Of a stretch of DNA of 57,940 nucleotides, positions 33,531 through 42,264 are shown in pieces. A program made the position numbers and the translations under genes. Location: positions 1 through 57,940 of the forward strand of contig NZ_BOMN01000061.1 of assembly GCF_016862215.1 (NCBI RefSeq), written 5' to 3'. A model generated the notes under the pieces. That model made no database searches, was not told the origin of the DNA, and worked only from the letters and a program-made list of their open reading frames with translations. Within the stretch, counting starts at the first letter, position 1; each line of letters begins with the position of its first letter. Source of the stretch: Winogradskya humida (GTDB lineage: Bacteria > Actinomycetota > Actinomycetes > Mycobacteriales > Micromonosporaceae).

Positions 33531-34447
33531 CAGGATGCGCTCCTCAGGACGGCGACCCGGTCCACCAGCATCGGTACGCCCGGCTTGGTCGCGGGGGTCG
33601 GACCGCCACCGAACGCGGCCGGGAAGCTGCCCCCGATCGCGACGTTCAGGATCACGAAGAAGCCGTGATGGTTGGCCTGCTCCCAGGTCGCGGCGTCCAC
33701 CTTGTCGGCGGCGACGGTGAAGGTGTTCTTGTCGTCGACGTACCACCGCAGCTGTTCCGGCTTGACGCTGCGATCGAACTCGATGGCGTACGTGTGGAAG
33801 TCGCTCCTGCAGCCCGCGCAGGCCTGCTCACCGCTGCCGATCCCGGTCGGTTCGCCGCACGGACCACCCACCGGCTCGCCGCAGTGCACGGTCTGCCACA
33901 CCGAGTCGTGCCCGTTGGCAGCTTCCATGACGTCCCACTCACCGATGTGCGGCCAGTTCGTCGACCCCACCGCGCGGGCCGGTTCACCGAGCGCCCAGAA
34001 CGCCGCCCAATAGCCTGCCGCCTCCGGACCGGTCACATCCGGCTGACGCAGCACGGCCTCGATCCGCACCTTGCCGCCCTCGGGCGCTGCGAAATCGGTC
34101 CGCTTGGTCTCCACCCGCCCTGAGGTCCAGGCCCCGACCCCGGCACCGGTACGCAGCGGCACGATCGCCAGGTGCCCGTCCCCGTCGAGGCGGACGTTGC
34201 CGGTGGAGTCGGTGGAGGCCTCGAGCTGACCGGTCCCCCACTGCGCGGCCCCGCCGGGATACCCGGTGCCGGTGCTGTAGATCCAGTCCTCCTTCGACAA
34301 CCCGCTACCGGCGGGCCCGTCGAAGTCCTCACTCCACACGGGCGTCCAGCCCGCACCGGCCGACCCGCCACTCGTGCACCCGGCGGCGGCCAGCACGAGC
34401 ACAACGGGCAGCATCAGCACAACGGGTAGCCGAAGCCACAGATTCAT
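33530..34447 (-). CDS. GH16 family glycoside hydrolase lipoprotein
   Basis: Lipoprotein of 305 residues. The signal ends in the lipobox LAAAGC (Cys24). The GH16 beta-jelly-roll domain fills the rest, with the catalytic motif EWDVMEA (Glu170, Asp172, Glu175) and substrate-cleft tryptophans in YWAAFWALGE. GH16 enzymes cut beta-1,3 or mixed-linkage beta-glucans and some act as transglycosylases. It is first in the operon with the GT2 synthase and HlyD-like protein, so it probably trims or releases the polymer they make. The start may be the TTG at 34453, which has better spacing from GAGGG, or this ATG. Confidence 0.88.
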   Translation of the reverse strand: MNLWLRLPVVLMLPVVLVLAAAGCTSGGSAGAGWTPVWSEDFDGPAGSGLSKEDWIYSTGTGYPGGAAQWGTGQLEASTDSTGNVRLDGDGHLAIVPLRTGAGVGAWTSGRVETKRTDFAAPEGGKVRIEAVLRQPDVTGPEAAGYWAAFWALGEPARAVGSTNWPHIGEWDVMEAANGHDSVWQTVHCGEPVGGPCGEPTGIGSGEQACAGCRSDFHTYAIEFDRSVKPEQLRWYVDDKNTFTVAADKVDAATWEQANHHGFFVILNVAIGGSFPAAFGGGPTPATKPGVPMLVDRVAVLRSAS

Positions 34448-34556
34448 GATCAAGAAGCAACCCTCGGATATCGACGCCCCCGCACTCGGGCGGGCTGAAC
34501 GACAACCGGGTCCAGGGCTGCACCCCCGAAGTTAATAGGTACGCCGTGAGCGCGCA

Positions 34557-34572
34557 GCGTGACAGGTCACGC
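34557..34572. promoter_or_regulatory. Palindrome in the divergent GH16/hydrolase promoter region
   Basis: GCGTGAC-AG-GTCACGC has two perfect 7-nt arms. It lies 110 nt before the GH16 operon and 83 nt before the divergent hydrolase. It is an operator candidate for one or both units. Confidence 0.45.
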
Positions 34573-34654
34573 CTACAGATGGCGCAGATATCGAGTGACG
34601 GGCATCGATCAGTGGCAGTCTTCTCCGGAGACATGCATCGACAAGGAGGAATGT

Positions 34655-35809
34655 ATGAACCGGCGCAGCTTCGTATCCCTGCCAGCGGTCACCCTCGCAG
34701 CCGGCCAGCTTCCCGCTGGTCCCGAGCCTGTATTCGAGGGGCCCTCGGTCGTCGAGGGCAACCTGCCGGTCTTCGCCGAGCGCCTCAAGGCGGAGCTCGA
34801 CTTCCCCCTGTCCTGGGCGAACACCCGCGGTAACTTCCCCGACTGGAAACGGCGGGCCCGCGCCCAGGTGCGCGAACTGCTGTGGCAACCCGAGGACCGG
34901 ACCCCGTTCGACGTGGAGATCATCGACGACCAGCCGCGCGACGGCTACCGGCAACGGCAGATCCTGTTCAACGTCACCCGCAACAGCCGGGTCAGGGCGA
35001 CCATGCTGCTGCCGGAGGGCCCCGGCCCGTTCCCGGCCGCGCTCCTGTTGCACGACCACGGCTCGAAGTTCGACATCGGCAAGGAGAAACTGATCGAGCC
35101 CTGGTACGACGAGACGCGCCGGGCGTCGGCACAGGCCTGGGCCACGCGCTACTTCGAGGGCAGCTTCGCGGGCAACGCGCTGGTCGCCCGGGGCTACGCG
35201 GTCCTCGCCGTGGACGCCCTCGGCTGGGGTGACCGGGGCGGCCTCACCTACGACGGCCAGCAGGCACTCGCGAGCAACCTGTTCAACCTGGGCTCATCGC
35301 TGGCGGGCCTGCTCGCGTACGAGGACATGCGCGCGGCGGCCGTGCTCGCCACCCTGCCCGAAGTGGACCACCGCCGGATCGCCGCCGTCGGTTTCTCCAT
35401 GGGCTCCTACCGAGCGTGGCAGGTCGCCGCCCTGTCGACCCACATCGCCGCCACCGTCGCCGTCTGCTGGATGACCGCGCTCAAGGACATGATGGTCACC
35501 GGCAACAACACCCTGCGCGGCGGCTCGGCGTTCCACATGCTCCACCCCGGGCTCGCCCGCTACCTCGACATCCCCGACGTGGCGAGCATCGCCGCGCCGC
35601 ACCCGATGCTGGTCTTCAACGGCGAACTCGACACCCTGTTCCCCCGGTCCGGTGTCGAGTCCGCCTACGCCACGATGCGCGCCGTCTGGGCCTCGCAGCA
35701 CGCGAGCCACCGCCTGGCCACCAAGCTCTGGCCAGGACTGGGCCACACCTTCAACCTGGCGATGCAGGAGGAAGCCTTCACCTGGCTGGACCGCGTCCTG
35801 ACCCGGTGA
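34655..35809 (+). CDS. Alpha/beta hydrolase (acetylxylan-esterase/dienelactone-hydrolase-like)
   Basis: Protein of 384 residues. The first 20 residues (MNRRSFVSLPAVTLAAGQLP) suggest a short export signal. A helical N-terminal part (about 35-80) is followed by a hydrolase core with the HDHGSKFD loop (133-140), the nucleophile Ser248 in GFSMGS, an acid in FNGELDTLF and a histidine in GLGHTFN. The family includes carbohydrate esterases and poorly known dienelactone-hydrolase-like enzymes. AAGGAGG precedes the ATG. It is divergent from the GH16 operon and converges on the large phospho-signalling operon with a 3-nt gap. Confidence 0.85.
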   Translation: MNRRSFVSLPAVTLAAGQLPAGPEPVFEGPSVVEGNLPVFAERLKAELDFPLSWANTRGNFPDWKRRARAQVRELLWQPEDRTPFDVEIIDDQPRDGYRQRQILFNVTRNSRVRATMLLPEGPGPFPAALLLHDHGSKFDIGKEKLIEPWYDETRRASAQAWATRYFEGSFAGNALVARGYAVLAVDALGWGDRGGLTYDGQQALASNLFNLGSSLAGLLAYEDMRAAAVLATLPEVDHRRIAAVGFSMGSYRAWQVAALSTHIAATVAVCWMTALKDMMVTGNNTLRGGSAFHMLHPGLARYLDIPDVASIAAPHPMLVFNGELDTLFPRSGVESAYATMRAVWASQHASHRLATKLWPGLGHTFNLAMQEEAFTWLDRVLTR

Positions 35810-35812
35810 CGC

Positions 35813-37837
35813 TCAGATGGTGCCCCGGGCCGGGGCGTCGTCGAGCAGGCCCTGTTCCGCCGCCCTGACCACAAACGTGGCCGCGTTGGCCGCGGCGAGC
35901 TCGTGGAAGTCGTCGGTCTTGCCGAACCCCCAGTCGCAGACCGCCTTGACGACGATCCAGTCGACCTTGGCGTGCGCCGACGCGGCATACACGCCGGCGC
36001 CCTCCATCTCCCCGCCGACCGCGTCGGGCGCCAGGGCCCGCAGCTCGTCACGCAGCGACCGGGAGTTCACCAGCGTCCCCGCCGACAGCATCGGCCCGAA
36101 ATGGACACGCGGCGACTTGCCGTAGCCGCGCGCGACCTCCCGCATCCGGGCGAGCAGGGCCGTCGAGGGCGTGACCTGGTCGCCACGGATCAGGACGGTG
36201 CGGGGCCCGGGCGGCGGCTCGGTCGTCTCAAGGATCCGGGCGACCTCCGCACCTTCCCGCGGCAGGGGTGGCTGCCCGGTGCCGGCGGGGTCGATCTCCT
36301 TGCGGTCGTCGATCGCGCGCAGCTGGGTGCTGACCAGGATGTCGCCGGCCTCCTGCTCCCCCGGCCGCAGCCCGTAACAGATCCCGGTCAGGATCAGGAA
36401 GTCCAGGTCCAGCGTGGTGACCAGGGCCGCCGCGGCGATCGACGCCGCACCCGGGCTCACCGTGCCCGGCTCCACCTGGGCCAGCATCAGCTTGGTCCGG
36501 CCCACCGCGCCGAGCTCCGTGACGACCTGGTGCGGGAGCACGATCGGGCGGGGCGTGACGTCGCTGACCGCGCCGACCGCACGTACGACGGCCTCGTACT
36601 CGTCCCCGGTGGCGACCATGATCAGCGTACGGGTGTGGTCATGCACGATCTTGAACCCTTCTGCCAGGGAGTTCATCTCGATGCGCCGGATGCGCGTGTA
36701 CTGGTTGATGGCGGCGACGGTGACGAGCAGGCCGGTCAGCGACATCAGGCTCACCAGCCAGCCGATGACCCAGGACTGCCGGCTCGCCGGGCCGAGGCCG
36801 TACGGATCGGTGAACAGCAGCCGCTGGGCCAGCCAGGTGAACGCGTCCCAGTAGGTCACCGGGTGCCCGTCGCACCGCGTGGCACACACCGCGCGCTCCC
36901 AGCGGGGAACGTCCCGCGACAACAGCGCGACCATCGCGATCTCCGCCGAGAGATACCAGAAGAGAAAGCCACCACGATCGAAGATCCGGATCGGTGCCCG
37001 TACGGGCCGGTGGTCGGACAACAGCACCGTGACGTCGCTGTCGGCGGCGAACAGATGCCCCCGGTCCGACCACGCGGCAACCGCGGCACGCATCAGCCCG
37101 GTCGTCACCCCCCGCCGCAGGCAGACCAGCGACTCGGTCGTCTGCACGTCCTTCACCCGGACACCGGTGTCGGCGGCGACGCGCTCCAGCTCCGCCCGCA
37201 ACAGCCGGTCGAGGCGCTGCTGGACCAGGCGCAGCAACGGCTCCGGCCGCCCCGCGTCGAGGTGATGGCAGAACGCCAGGGTCCACCGGGTGCCGGGCAA
37301 CAGCTCCGCCGCGATCGGGCCGCTGCCCCGGGCCCGCCGGCCGAACTCCCGGAAGAACCAGAGCGAGCCCCAGACCACCAGGCAGCTCAGCATGATGAGG
37401 ACATACGACAGGACGGCCACCGTCACCAGCAGACCGGCCGTGATCAGCCAGCGCTGCCCGGTTGCCCGGAACAGCACGGCACAGACCGCCGCCACGGCGA
37501 AGAGCACCGCGATGGGCGCACAGAACAGGAACAGGTCCCAGCTGCGTACGACCCGGCGCAGCACCGCCTGCCGCAGTCCCGGGCTCGGGGACCGCCTGCG
37601 GGCGTCCGCGGGCGGTTGCAGCAGCGCGAACGAGCCGGGACCGCGCCAGACCAGCCGCCCGTCCCTGGCCGCTACGTAGATCAGCAGGCTCAGCGGGCCG
37701 CGGGTGCGGAACACCCCGAGCGTGCTGCGCGGGCGTACGACCGCCTCGGCTTCCCGCCCGAACTCGGTGTCCCGCACGGACCGGGCGGCGGCCCGGCACA
37801 GCGCCCACGGAACCTGCCCGTCCTCGGCGGGGTTCAC
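35813..37837 (-). CDS. Membrane protein with C-terminal nucleoside phosphorylase/MTA-SAH nucleosidase domain
   Basis: Protein of 674 residues. The N-terminal half has two membrane helices at about 100-160, a cytoplasmic middle part and another helix pair near 310-390. The C-terminal 270 residues form a PNP/UDP phosphorylase-type domain. It starts MVATGDEYEAVVRAV and contains LTGICYGLRPGEQEAGDILVS, the substrate-binding GGEMEGAGVYAA and the catalytic aspartate in VKAVCDWGFG. Key residues of MTA/SAH nucleosidases appear intact. The GTG at 37837 overlaps the ABC gene stop as GTGA; GTG 37846 is an alternative. It is last in the eight-gene operon, and such domains serve as sensors or effectors in conflict systems. 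Confidence 0.82.
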   Translation of the reverse strand: MNPAEDGQVPWALCRAAARSVRDTEFGREAEAVVRPRSTLGVFRTRGPLSLLIYVAARDGRLVWRGPGSFALLQPPADARRRSPSPGLRQAVLRRVVRSWDLFLFCAPIAVLFAVAAVCAVLFRATGQRWLITAGLLVTVAVLSYVLIMLSCLVVWGSLWFFREFGRRARGSGPIAAELLPGTRWTLAFCHHLDAGRPEPLLRLVQQRLDRLLRAELERVAADTGVRVKDVQTTESLVCLRRGVTTGLMRAAVAAWSDRGHLFAADSDVTVLLSDHRPVRAPIRIFDRGGFLFWYLSAEIAMVALLSRDVPRWERAVCATRCDGHPVTYWDAFTWLAQRLLFTDPYGLGPASRQSWVIGWLVSLMSLTGLLVTVAAINQYTRIRRIEMNSLAEGFKIVHDHTRTLIMVATGDEYEAVVRAVGAVSDVTPRPIVLPHQVVTELGAVGRTKLMLAQVEPGTVSPGAASIAAAALVTTLDLDFLILTGICYGLRPGEQEAGDILVSTQLRAIDDRKEIDPAGTGQPPLPREGAEVARILETTEPPPGPRTVLIRGDQVTPSTALLARMREVARGYGKSPRVHFGPMLSAGTLVNSRSLRDELRALAPDAVGGEMEGAGVYAASAHAKVDWIVVKAVCDWGFGKTDDFHELAAANAATFVVRAAEQGLLDDAPARGTI

Positions 37838-40134
37838 CGCGTCCACCGGCGGTGCAGGACGAGCACCGACGCCCAGACCGCGACGGCCAGCGCCAGGACC
37901 AGGCCGAACACCAGCAGCCAGAACCTGGTCGCACCCGCGTTCCACAACGCGTCGGTGTACAGGGCCGGACCGCGATAGCTGTTGAAGCCGGTGTACGACG
38001 CCATCGCCGCCAGCCCGAGCCGGGCGGGCAGGATCCGCGTGACGATGCCGAGGAACCCGTTCAGGTGGAACAGGGTGCCGCTGAGTGCGACCTGGAGCAC
38101 CGCGAGCAGGGTGCTCCACGTGACCGCCCGTTCCAGGCTCGGCGAGCACGCCGAGATGAACAGGCCGATGCCCATCGACGCGAGCATGGTCAGCAGGACC
38201 ACGGCGTAGAGCATGCCGAACGGCGGGAGCCCGTACGCGTCCGGCGGCAGATCGCGCAGCAGGGCGAACTCGACGCTGACCACCCCGGCCAGCACCGCGC
38301 ACACGCCGGTGAAGACGATCGCCTTGGACAGCGCGATCGGCAGCGCCTCGACGCCGACCCGGAAGTCGCGGTGGAGCTTGCCCTCGTCGTTGACGATGTC
38401 CGGGTAGGTCAGCGACGCCCCGGTCAGAGCCGCCACGGTGACGAGGATCGAGAGCACCGAGCCGATCGCGGCACTGGGTCGCAGTCCGCCACCCGACGCC
38501 GCCACGGCGAGCCCGGTGCAGATCAGCGGGACCAGGAACAGCACGGCCAGGGTGCCCCGGCCGCGGCGCGCGGTGAGCATCAGCTGACGGTGCAGCAATG
38601 TGGGGAGACCGGCGAGCTTCCAGCGCAGAAGGGGCGCTGAGCGCGTACGTGTGATGCCCGGGGGTGGGGTGTTGCGCTGGTTTCCCGGTTTCGGGTCCTG
38701 GTCCAGCTCGACCATGAGGTCCGCCCACGTCGGATGACGCAGCGTGGCGAGCACCGATCCGGGCGGTCCCGCGTCCCGGACCCGGCCGCCCCTGCCGATG
38801 GTGATCACCTTGTCCACATAGCCGAGATGCTCGGTCGCGTGGGTCACGATGATCACCGTGCAGTGATAGGTGGCCGCGACCTCGCGCAGGCTCCGCATGA
38901 TGTCGCGGTCCTTGCCCGGGTCCAGCCCGCTGGTGGGCTCGTCCAGCAGCAGGAGCTGGGGATCGCCGACCAGTTCGGTGCCGATCGACACCCGGCGTTT
39001 CTGGCCCCCGGAGATGTCGTCGACCGGATGGTCCCCGAGCTGGTCGAGGCCCAGCCGGTCGAGGACCTGGGCGACACGGTCCTTGACCTCCGCCGCGGAG
39101 GTGTCCGCCGCCGCGCGCAACCGGGCGGCATACGTCAGCGTCTCCCGGACGGTCAGCGTGCCGAACAGCCCGTCGTCACCCTGCGGGACGTAACGGACCT
39201 GCCTGCGGCGCAGCTCGGGATCGGTACGCAACCCGTTGCCGGGCCCCAGCTGAACGGTCCCCTGCTGCTCGGCGAGCTCACCCATCAGCACCTTGATCAG
39301 CGACGACTTGCCCGCACCCGAAGGCCCGACGACCGCGACGACCTGACCCGGATCGATGCTGATGGTCACGTTGTCGAGGCGTTTGCGGTTCTGGTGGCCG
39401 TAGACCGTGACGCCGTCGAGGCGCACCGACAACCCGGTCTCCGCCGTCGAGGGGCGCCGGGCACCGGGGACGACCTCCCGGACACCGGCGACGGGATCGG
39501 GCATCCGGGCGGTGCCGCCGAGGAGCTCCGCGCTGACGGTCACCGCGGTCTGGCCGATGACGAACACCTCACCCTCGGACAGCGTCGCCGACATCTGGCG
39601 TACGCCGCCGACGTAGAGCTCACCGGAGATCCACCACCGGCCCAGACCGTCGACCCGGACGGTCGCGTGCCGGGCCCGGACCAGCGGGTCGTCGATCGAG
39701 ATGTCGGCGTGGGTGCCCGTACGCCCGATGACATAGCGCCGGGCACCCCGCGACGGCTTGTCGTCACGGATCCTCGCGGGGAGCCGCGGAGCCTCCCCCT
39801 CCGGCGCTGTACGCGGGTGGAACGGGCCGGTCGGCGCGCTGGACAGCAGGCCGATGCTGGTGGGCCGGTCCAGGTCGAGCTTCTGCCGCACATTGCTCAC
39901 CGGGCCGCCGTCGATGCGCAGCACCCGGGCGGCGGGCACGTTGTCGGCGTGGAAGTACCACCGCCCCAGCATCGGCACGAAATGGCCGAGCCGCTGCCCG
40001 GGACCGTCGTCGGCCGTACGCCCGATGCGCAGCAACGGCCCGTCCTGGAACAGGTAGTGGACGTCGTCCGCGGGAAGCTTGATGTCGGCGGCGCCCAGGT
40101 TGAGGACGAGCACCGGGTTGTTGCGGGTTTCCAT
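37834..40134 (-). CDS. FHA-domain ABC exporter (Rv1747-like)
   Basis: Fused transporter of 766 residues. An N-terminal FHA-like region (about 1-105, with RIGRTADDGP) is followed by a clear FHA domain at about 133-205 (YVIGRTGTHADISIDD, then RHATVR). The ABC ATPase covers about 236-450: Walker A GPSGAGKS 270-277, ISGGQ 374-378, Walker B LLLLDEP 394-400. An ABC2-type membrane domain with about six helices ends the protein. This order is that of Mycobacterium tuberculosis Rv1747, whose FHA domains bind phospho-threonines made by PknF. The start shares one base with the kinase stop (TGATG). It is probably activated by the co-encoded kinase. Confidence 0.9.
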   Translation of the reverse strand: METRNNPVLVLNLGAADIKLPADDVHYLFQDGPLLRIGRTADDGPGQRLGHFVPMLGRWYFHADNVPAARVLRIDGGPVSNVRQKLDLDRPTSIGLLSSAPTGPFHPRTAPEGEAPRLPARIRDDKPSRGARRYVIGRTGTHADISIDDPLVRARHATVRVDGLGRWWISGELYVGGVRQMSATLSEGEVFVIGQTAVTVSAELLGGTARMPDPVAGVREVVPGARRPSTAETGLSVRLDGVTVYGHQNRKRLDNVTISIDPGQVVAVVGPSGAGKSSLIKVLMGELAEQQGTVQLGPGNGLRTDPELRRRQVRYVPQGDDGLFGTLTVRETLTYAARLRAAADTSAAEVKDRVAQVLDRLGLDQLGDHPVDDISGGQKRRVSIGTELVGDPQLLLLDEPTSGLDPGKDRDIMRSLREVAATYHCTVIIVTHATEHLGYVDKVITIGRGGRVRDAGPPGSVLATLRHPTWADLMVELDQDPKPGNQRNTPPPGITRTRSAPLLRWKLAGLPTLLHRQLMLTARRGRGTLAVLFLVPLICTGLAVAASGGGLRPSAAIGSVLSILVTVAALTGASLTYPDIVNDEGKLHRDFRVGVEALPIALSKAIVFTGVCAVLAGVVSVEFALLRDLPPDAYGLPPFGMLYAVVLLTMLASMGIGLFISACSPSLERAVTWSTLLAVLQVALSGTLFHLNGFLGIVTRILPARLGLAAMASYTGFNSYRGPALYTDALWNAGATRFWLLVFGLVLALAVAVWASVLVLHRRWTR

Positions 40135-41204
40135 CAGAAGTCGCCCATCCGGAGTCCGATGATGACGGCAAACACGACGCTGGTGATCCCGATCAGCGAC
40201 ATGGCGGTGACGGCGAGCATCGCCACCCTGCCGCGCGCGGTGGACGCCACGTAGCCGGGCAGCAGCCGGGCCGGCAGCACCGGCGGACCGGGGTCGGGCC
40301 GGTAGGAATATCCGGGCGGCAGCCACCCCGAGCGCAGGATCACGGGCGCTTCCCGTTCCCCGGTCAGCCGTGACCACTGCTCGGCCAGCCGGTCCCAGGC
40401 CGGGCCGTCCGCGGGGTGATCCACCACGGCGAGCAGCAGGTCGCGGGTGCCGGCGGGCGCGACGGCGGCCAGTACCGCACGGTCGTCCGGCCCGAGACCG
40501 GTGAGGTTGGGGACCTCCAGCAGCACCCGCACCACCGTCCACATGAGCTTCGTCAGGTCGCTCGCGGCCGTGGGGATGCTGACGGTCGGCATGACCTCGT
40601 CCATCAGGTCGGGCGCGGCCGGGCTCGCGACCTGCCCCCACTCCCGGCCGGAGACCATGGAGTCGCAGTCGACGACGTACACGGCGGGGTGCACCGGGTC
40701 CGCGGCGAACAGCACGTTCTCGTTCTGCAGGTCGTTCACCACGACCCCCTGACCGTGCAGCCAGCGCACCGCCAGGATGACGTGGCCGAGGATCGCGAAC
40801 GTGAGGTGCGGCGCCGGCATCCCGGGACTCGCCCCGGGCAGATCAGAGAGACTGCGAGGGGTACGCAGACCGTGGCGCCCGGCCGCGAAGAACCGGCTGT
40901 CCGCGGCGGGGATCAGGAGCCCGGCGAGGCGGCCGTCACCGCGTACGGTGCGCCGTGGCCAGGCGGTGAGAACGTCAAGGCGCTCCCGATCCGGCCCGGA
41001 CCGGCTCTCCCGCCAGCGCAACAGCCGGACCAGCGCATCCTCGTGCACGTCGCTGAGGTGTTCCGGGGTGAACTCCTTGAACAGGTACTGCTCGCCCCGG
41101 TAGCGGCACCAGCGCAGCGTCGCGTTGCCACCCGGGTCGATCCGGACCTGCCGCGGGTCAAAGAAGTCCAGCTCCGCCAGGTCTGCGTCCAGGTCGTCAC
41201 CCAT
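40134..41204 (-). CDS. YegI/TerY-P-type Ser/Thr protein kinase with C-terminal membrane helix
   Basis: Kinase-like protein of 356 residues. The ATP lysine is probably Lys43 (YLFKEF). The catalytic loop reads VVVNDLQNENVLF (Asp158, Asn163) in place of HRDLKxxN, and the metal motif is DCDSM (179-183) in place of DFG. The DxDSx form is characteristic of the YegI-like kinases of the TerY-P triad. A single membrane helix lies at about 328-350. It overlaps the phosphatase gene by 8 nt and abuts the FHA exporter, its likely substrate. No extracellular sensor domain is present. Confidence 0.85.
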   Translation of the reverse strand: MGDDLDADLAELDFFDPRQVRIDPGGNATLRWCRYRGEQYLFKEFTPEHLSDVHEDALVRLLRWRESRSGPDRERLDVLTAWPRRTVRGDGRLAGLLIPAADSRFFAAGRHGLRTPRSLSDLPGASPGMPAPHLTFAILGHVILAVRWLHGQGVVVNDLQNENVLFAADPVHPAVYVVDCDSMVSGREWGQVASPAAPDLMDEVMPTVSIPTAASDLTKLMWTVVRVLLEVPNLTGLGPDDRAVLAAVAPAGTRDLLLAVVDHPADGPAWDRLAEQWSRLTGEREAPVILRSGWLPPGYSYRPDPGPPVLPARLLPGYVASTARGRVAMLAVTAMSLIGITSVVFAVIIGLRMGDF

Positions 41205-42264
41205 CGACGGCGCCCTCTCCGATCCACACGGCGACCGCCGACCGGTCGTCGGACCAGTACTCGTCGACGAAGCCGACGTGGTTGACGAAGTCGAGCCAGC
41301 CGGGGCGCTGCCGCCAGAGCCGGGCCAGGGCGCGGGCCAGCGGTGACACGCTCATGTCCAGGGCACCGGTGAAGCCGTCGCTGCCGAGCAGCAACACCGA
41401 CCCGGGCGACAGCACGAAGCTGTAGACCCGTGGCTCGGCCGCGTGGGTGGGCATGTCGCGGGTGGCGTTCTCGCTGCCGCCCCGCTCGTGGTGCAGCACC
41501 GTCCACCTGCTGTCGAACAGTGCCCAGGCCTCGGAGTCGCCGACGCCGACGACGGTGACCTCGGCGCCGTCGAACCGGGGGATCACCTCGGCGACGACCA
41601 GGGTGCAGGCCCCGCTCTCGCCCTCTTTGAGGGAGCGCACCAGGCCGGCCCCGATGGCCTGGAACATCCGGGTGGCACCGTCCGCGAAACTCAGGCTGTC
41701 CGGGCGGGTCGTGCACAGGTGCAACGCGGCGGTGATCGCTTCGGCCGCCACCCGCCCGGAGGCCGCCAACGAGCCCAGCCCGTCGGCGACGGCTACGTAC
41801 AGTGCGGAGTTGGTCTCGTCCCAGGCGGCGCCGATCGCGTCCTGTCCCTCGGTGCCCATCCCGGCGTGGGTGGCGCCGCGCAGGCTGGCGGCCCGCACGT
41901 TGAGCAGCACCGCCGGCCGGGCACCGCCGGTCGTGCCGCACCATCCGTGAAAGAACGACCCGTGCCAGGCGCTGCCGGTGACCACCCGTGCCGGGAGCCG
42001 GGGTTCGCGTTCCTGGCCGTCCCGCGGGGGGTCTATCACCAGCCGGACCACCTTCGGCTGTGCTTCCTCCGGTTGTTCCTCCTTCACCGGCACGTCGGGC
42101 GGCGGCTCGATCCCGTCGCGGTTGCGATCGGGACGGTGCCACAGGCGGGGGATCTTCTCCACGGGTGGCAGCGTCAGATGTCCCGTACCGAACAGCACCA
42201 GCGCGAGCGCGGTCACGCCCAGCACGGTGGCCACCACCACGGCCATGAACGGGTTCTCAATCAT
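41197..42264 (-). CDS. Membrane-anchored PP2C-family protein phosphatase
   Basis: Phosphatase of 355 residues. One N-terminal membrane helix (about 8-28) and a charged linker (about 45-95) precede a PP2C domain with VADGLGSLAASG, VGVGDSEAWAL, LLLGSDGF and the final metal aspartate in WSDDRSAVAVW. The metal-binding aspartates of the family are retained. It resembles YegK/TerY-P phosphatases rather than stand-alone PstP. It overlaps both neighbours by 8 nt, between the vWA and kinase genes. It is expected to reverse the kinase's action on the FHA exporter or other operon proteins. Confidence 0.87.
   Translation of the reverse strand: MIENPFMAVVVATVLGVTALALVLFGTGHLTLPPVEKIPRLWHRPDRNRDGIEPPPDVPVKEEQPEEAQPKVVRLVIDPPRDGQEREPRLPARVVTGSAWHGSFFHGWCGTTGGARPAVLLNVRAASLRGATHAGMGTEGQDAIGAAWDETNSALYVAVADGLGSLAASGRVAAEAITAALHLCTTRPDSLSFADGATRMFQAIGAGLVRSLKEGESGACTLVVAEVIPRFDGAEVTVVGVGDSEAWALFDSRWTVLHHERGGSENATRDMPTHAAEPRVYSFVLSPGSVLLLGSDGFTGALDMSVSPLARALARLWRQRPGWLDFVNHVGFVDEYWSDDRSAVAVWIGEGAVDG

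Noticed and set aside
37834..40641. A longer FHA exporter starting near 40641
   Set aside because: The extra N-terminal part is the antisense-like shadow of the kinase gene; the ATG at 40134 overlaps the kinase stop and begins a sensible FHA-like region.
40134..41204. Kinase-like gene as a pseudokinase because HRD and DFG are altered
   Set aside because: The catalytic Asp and Asn are retained, and the DxDS form is normal for the YegI/TerY-P kinase group.
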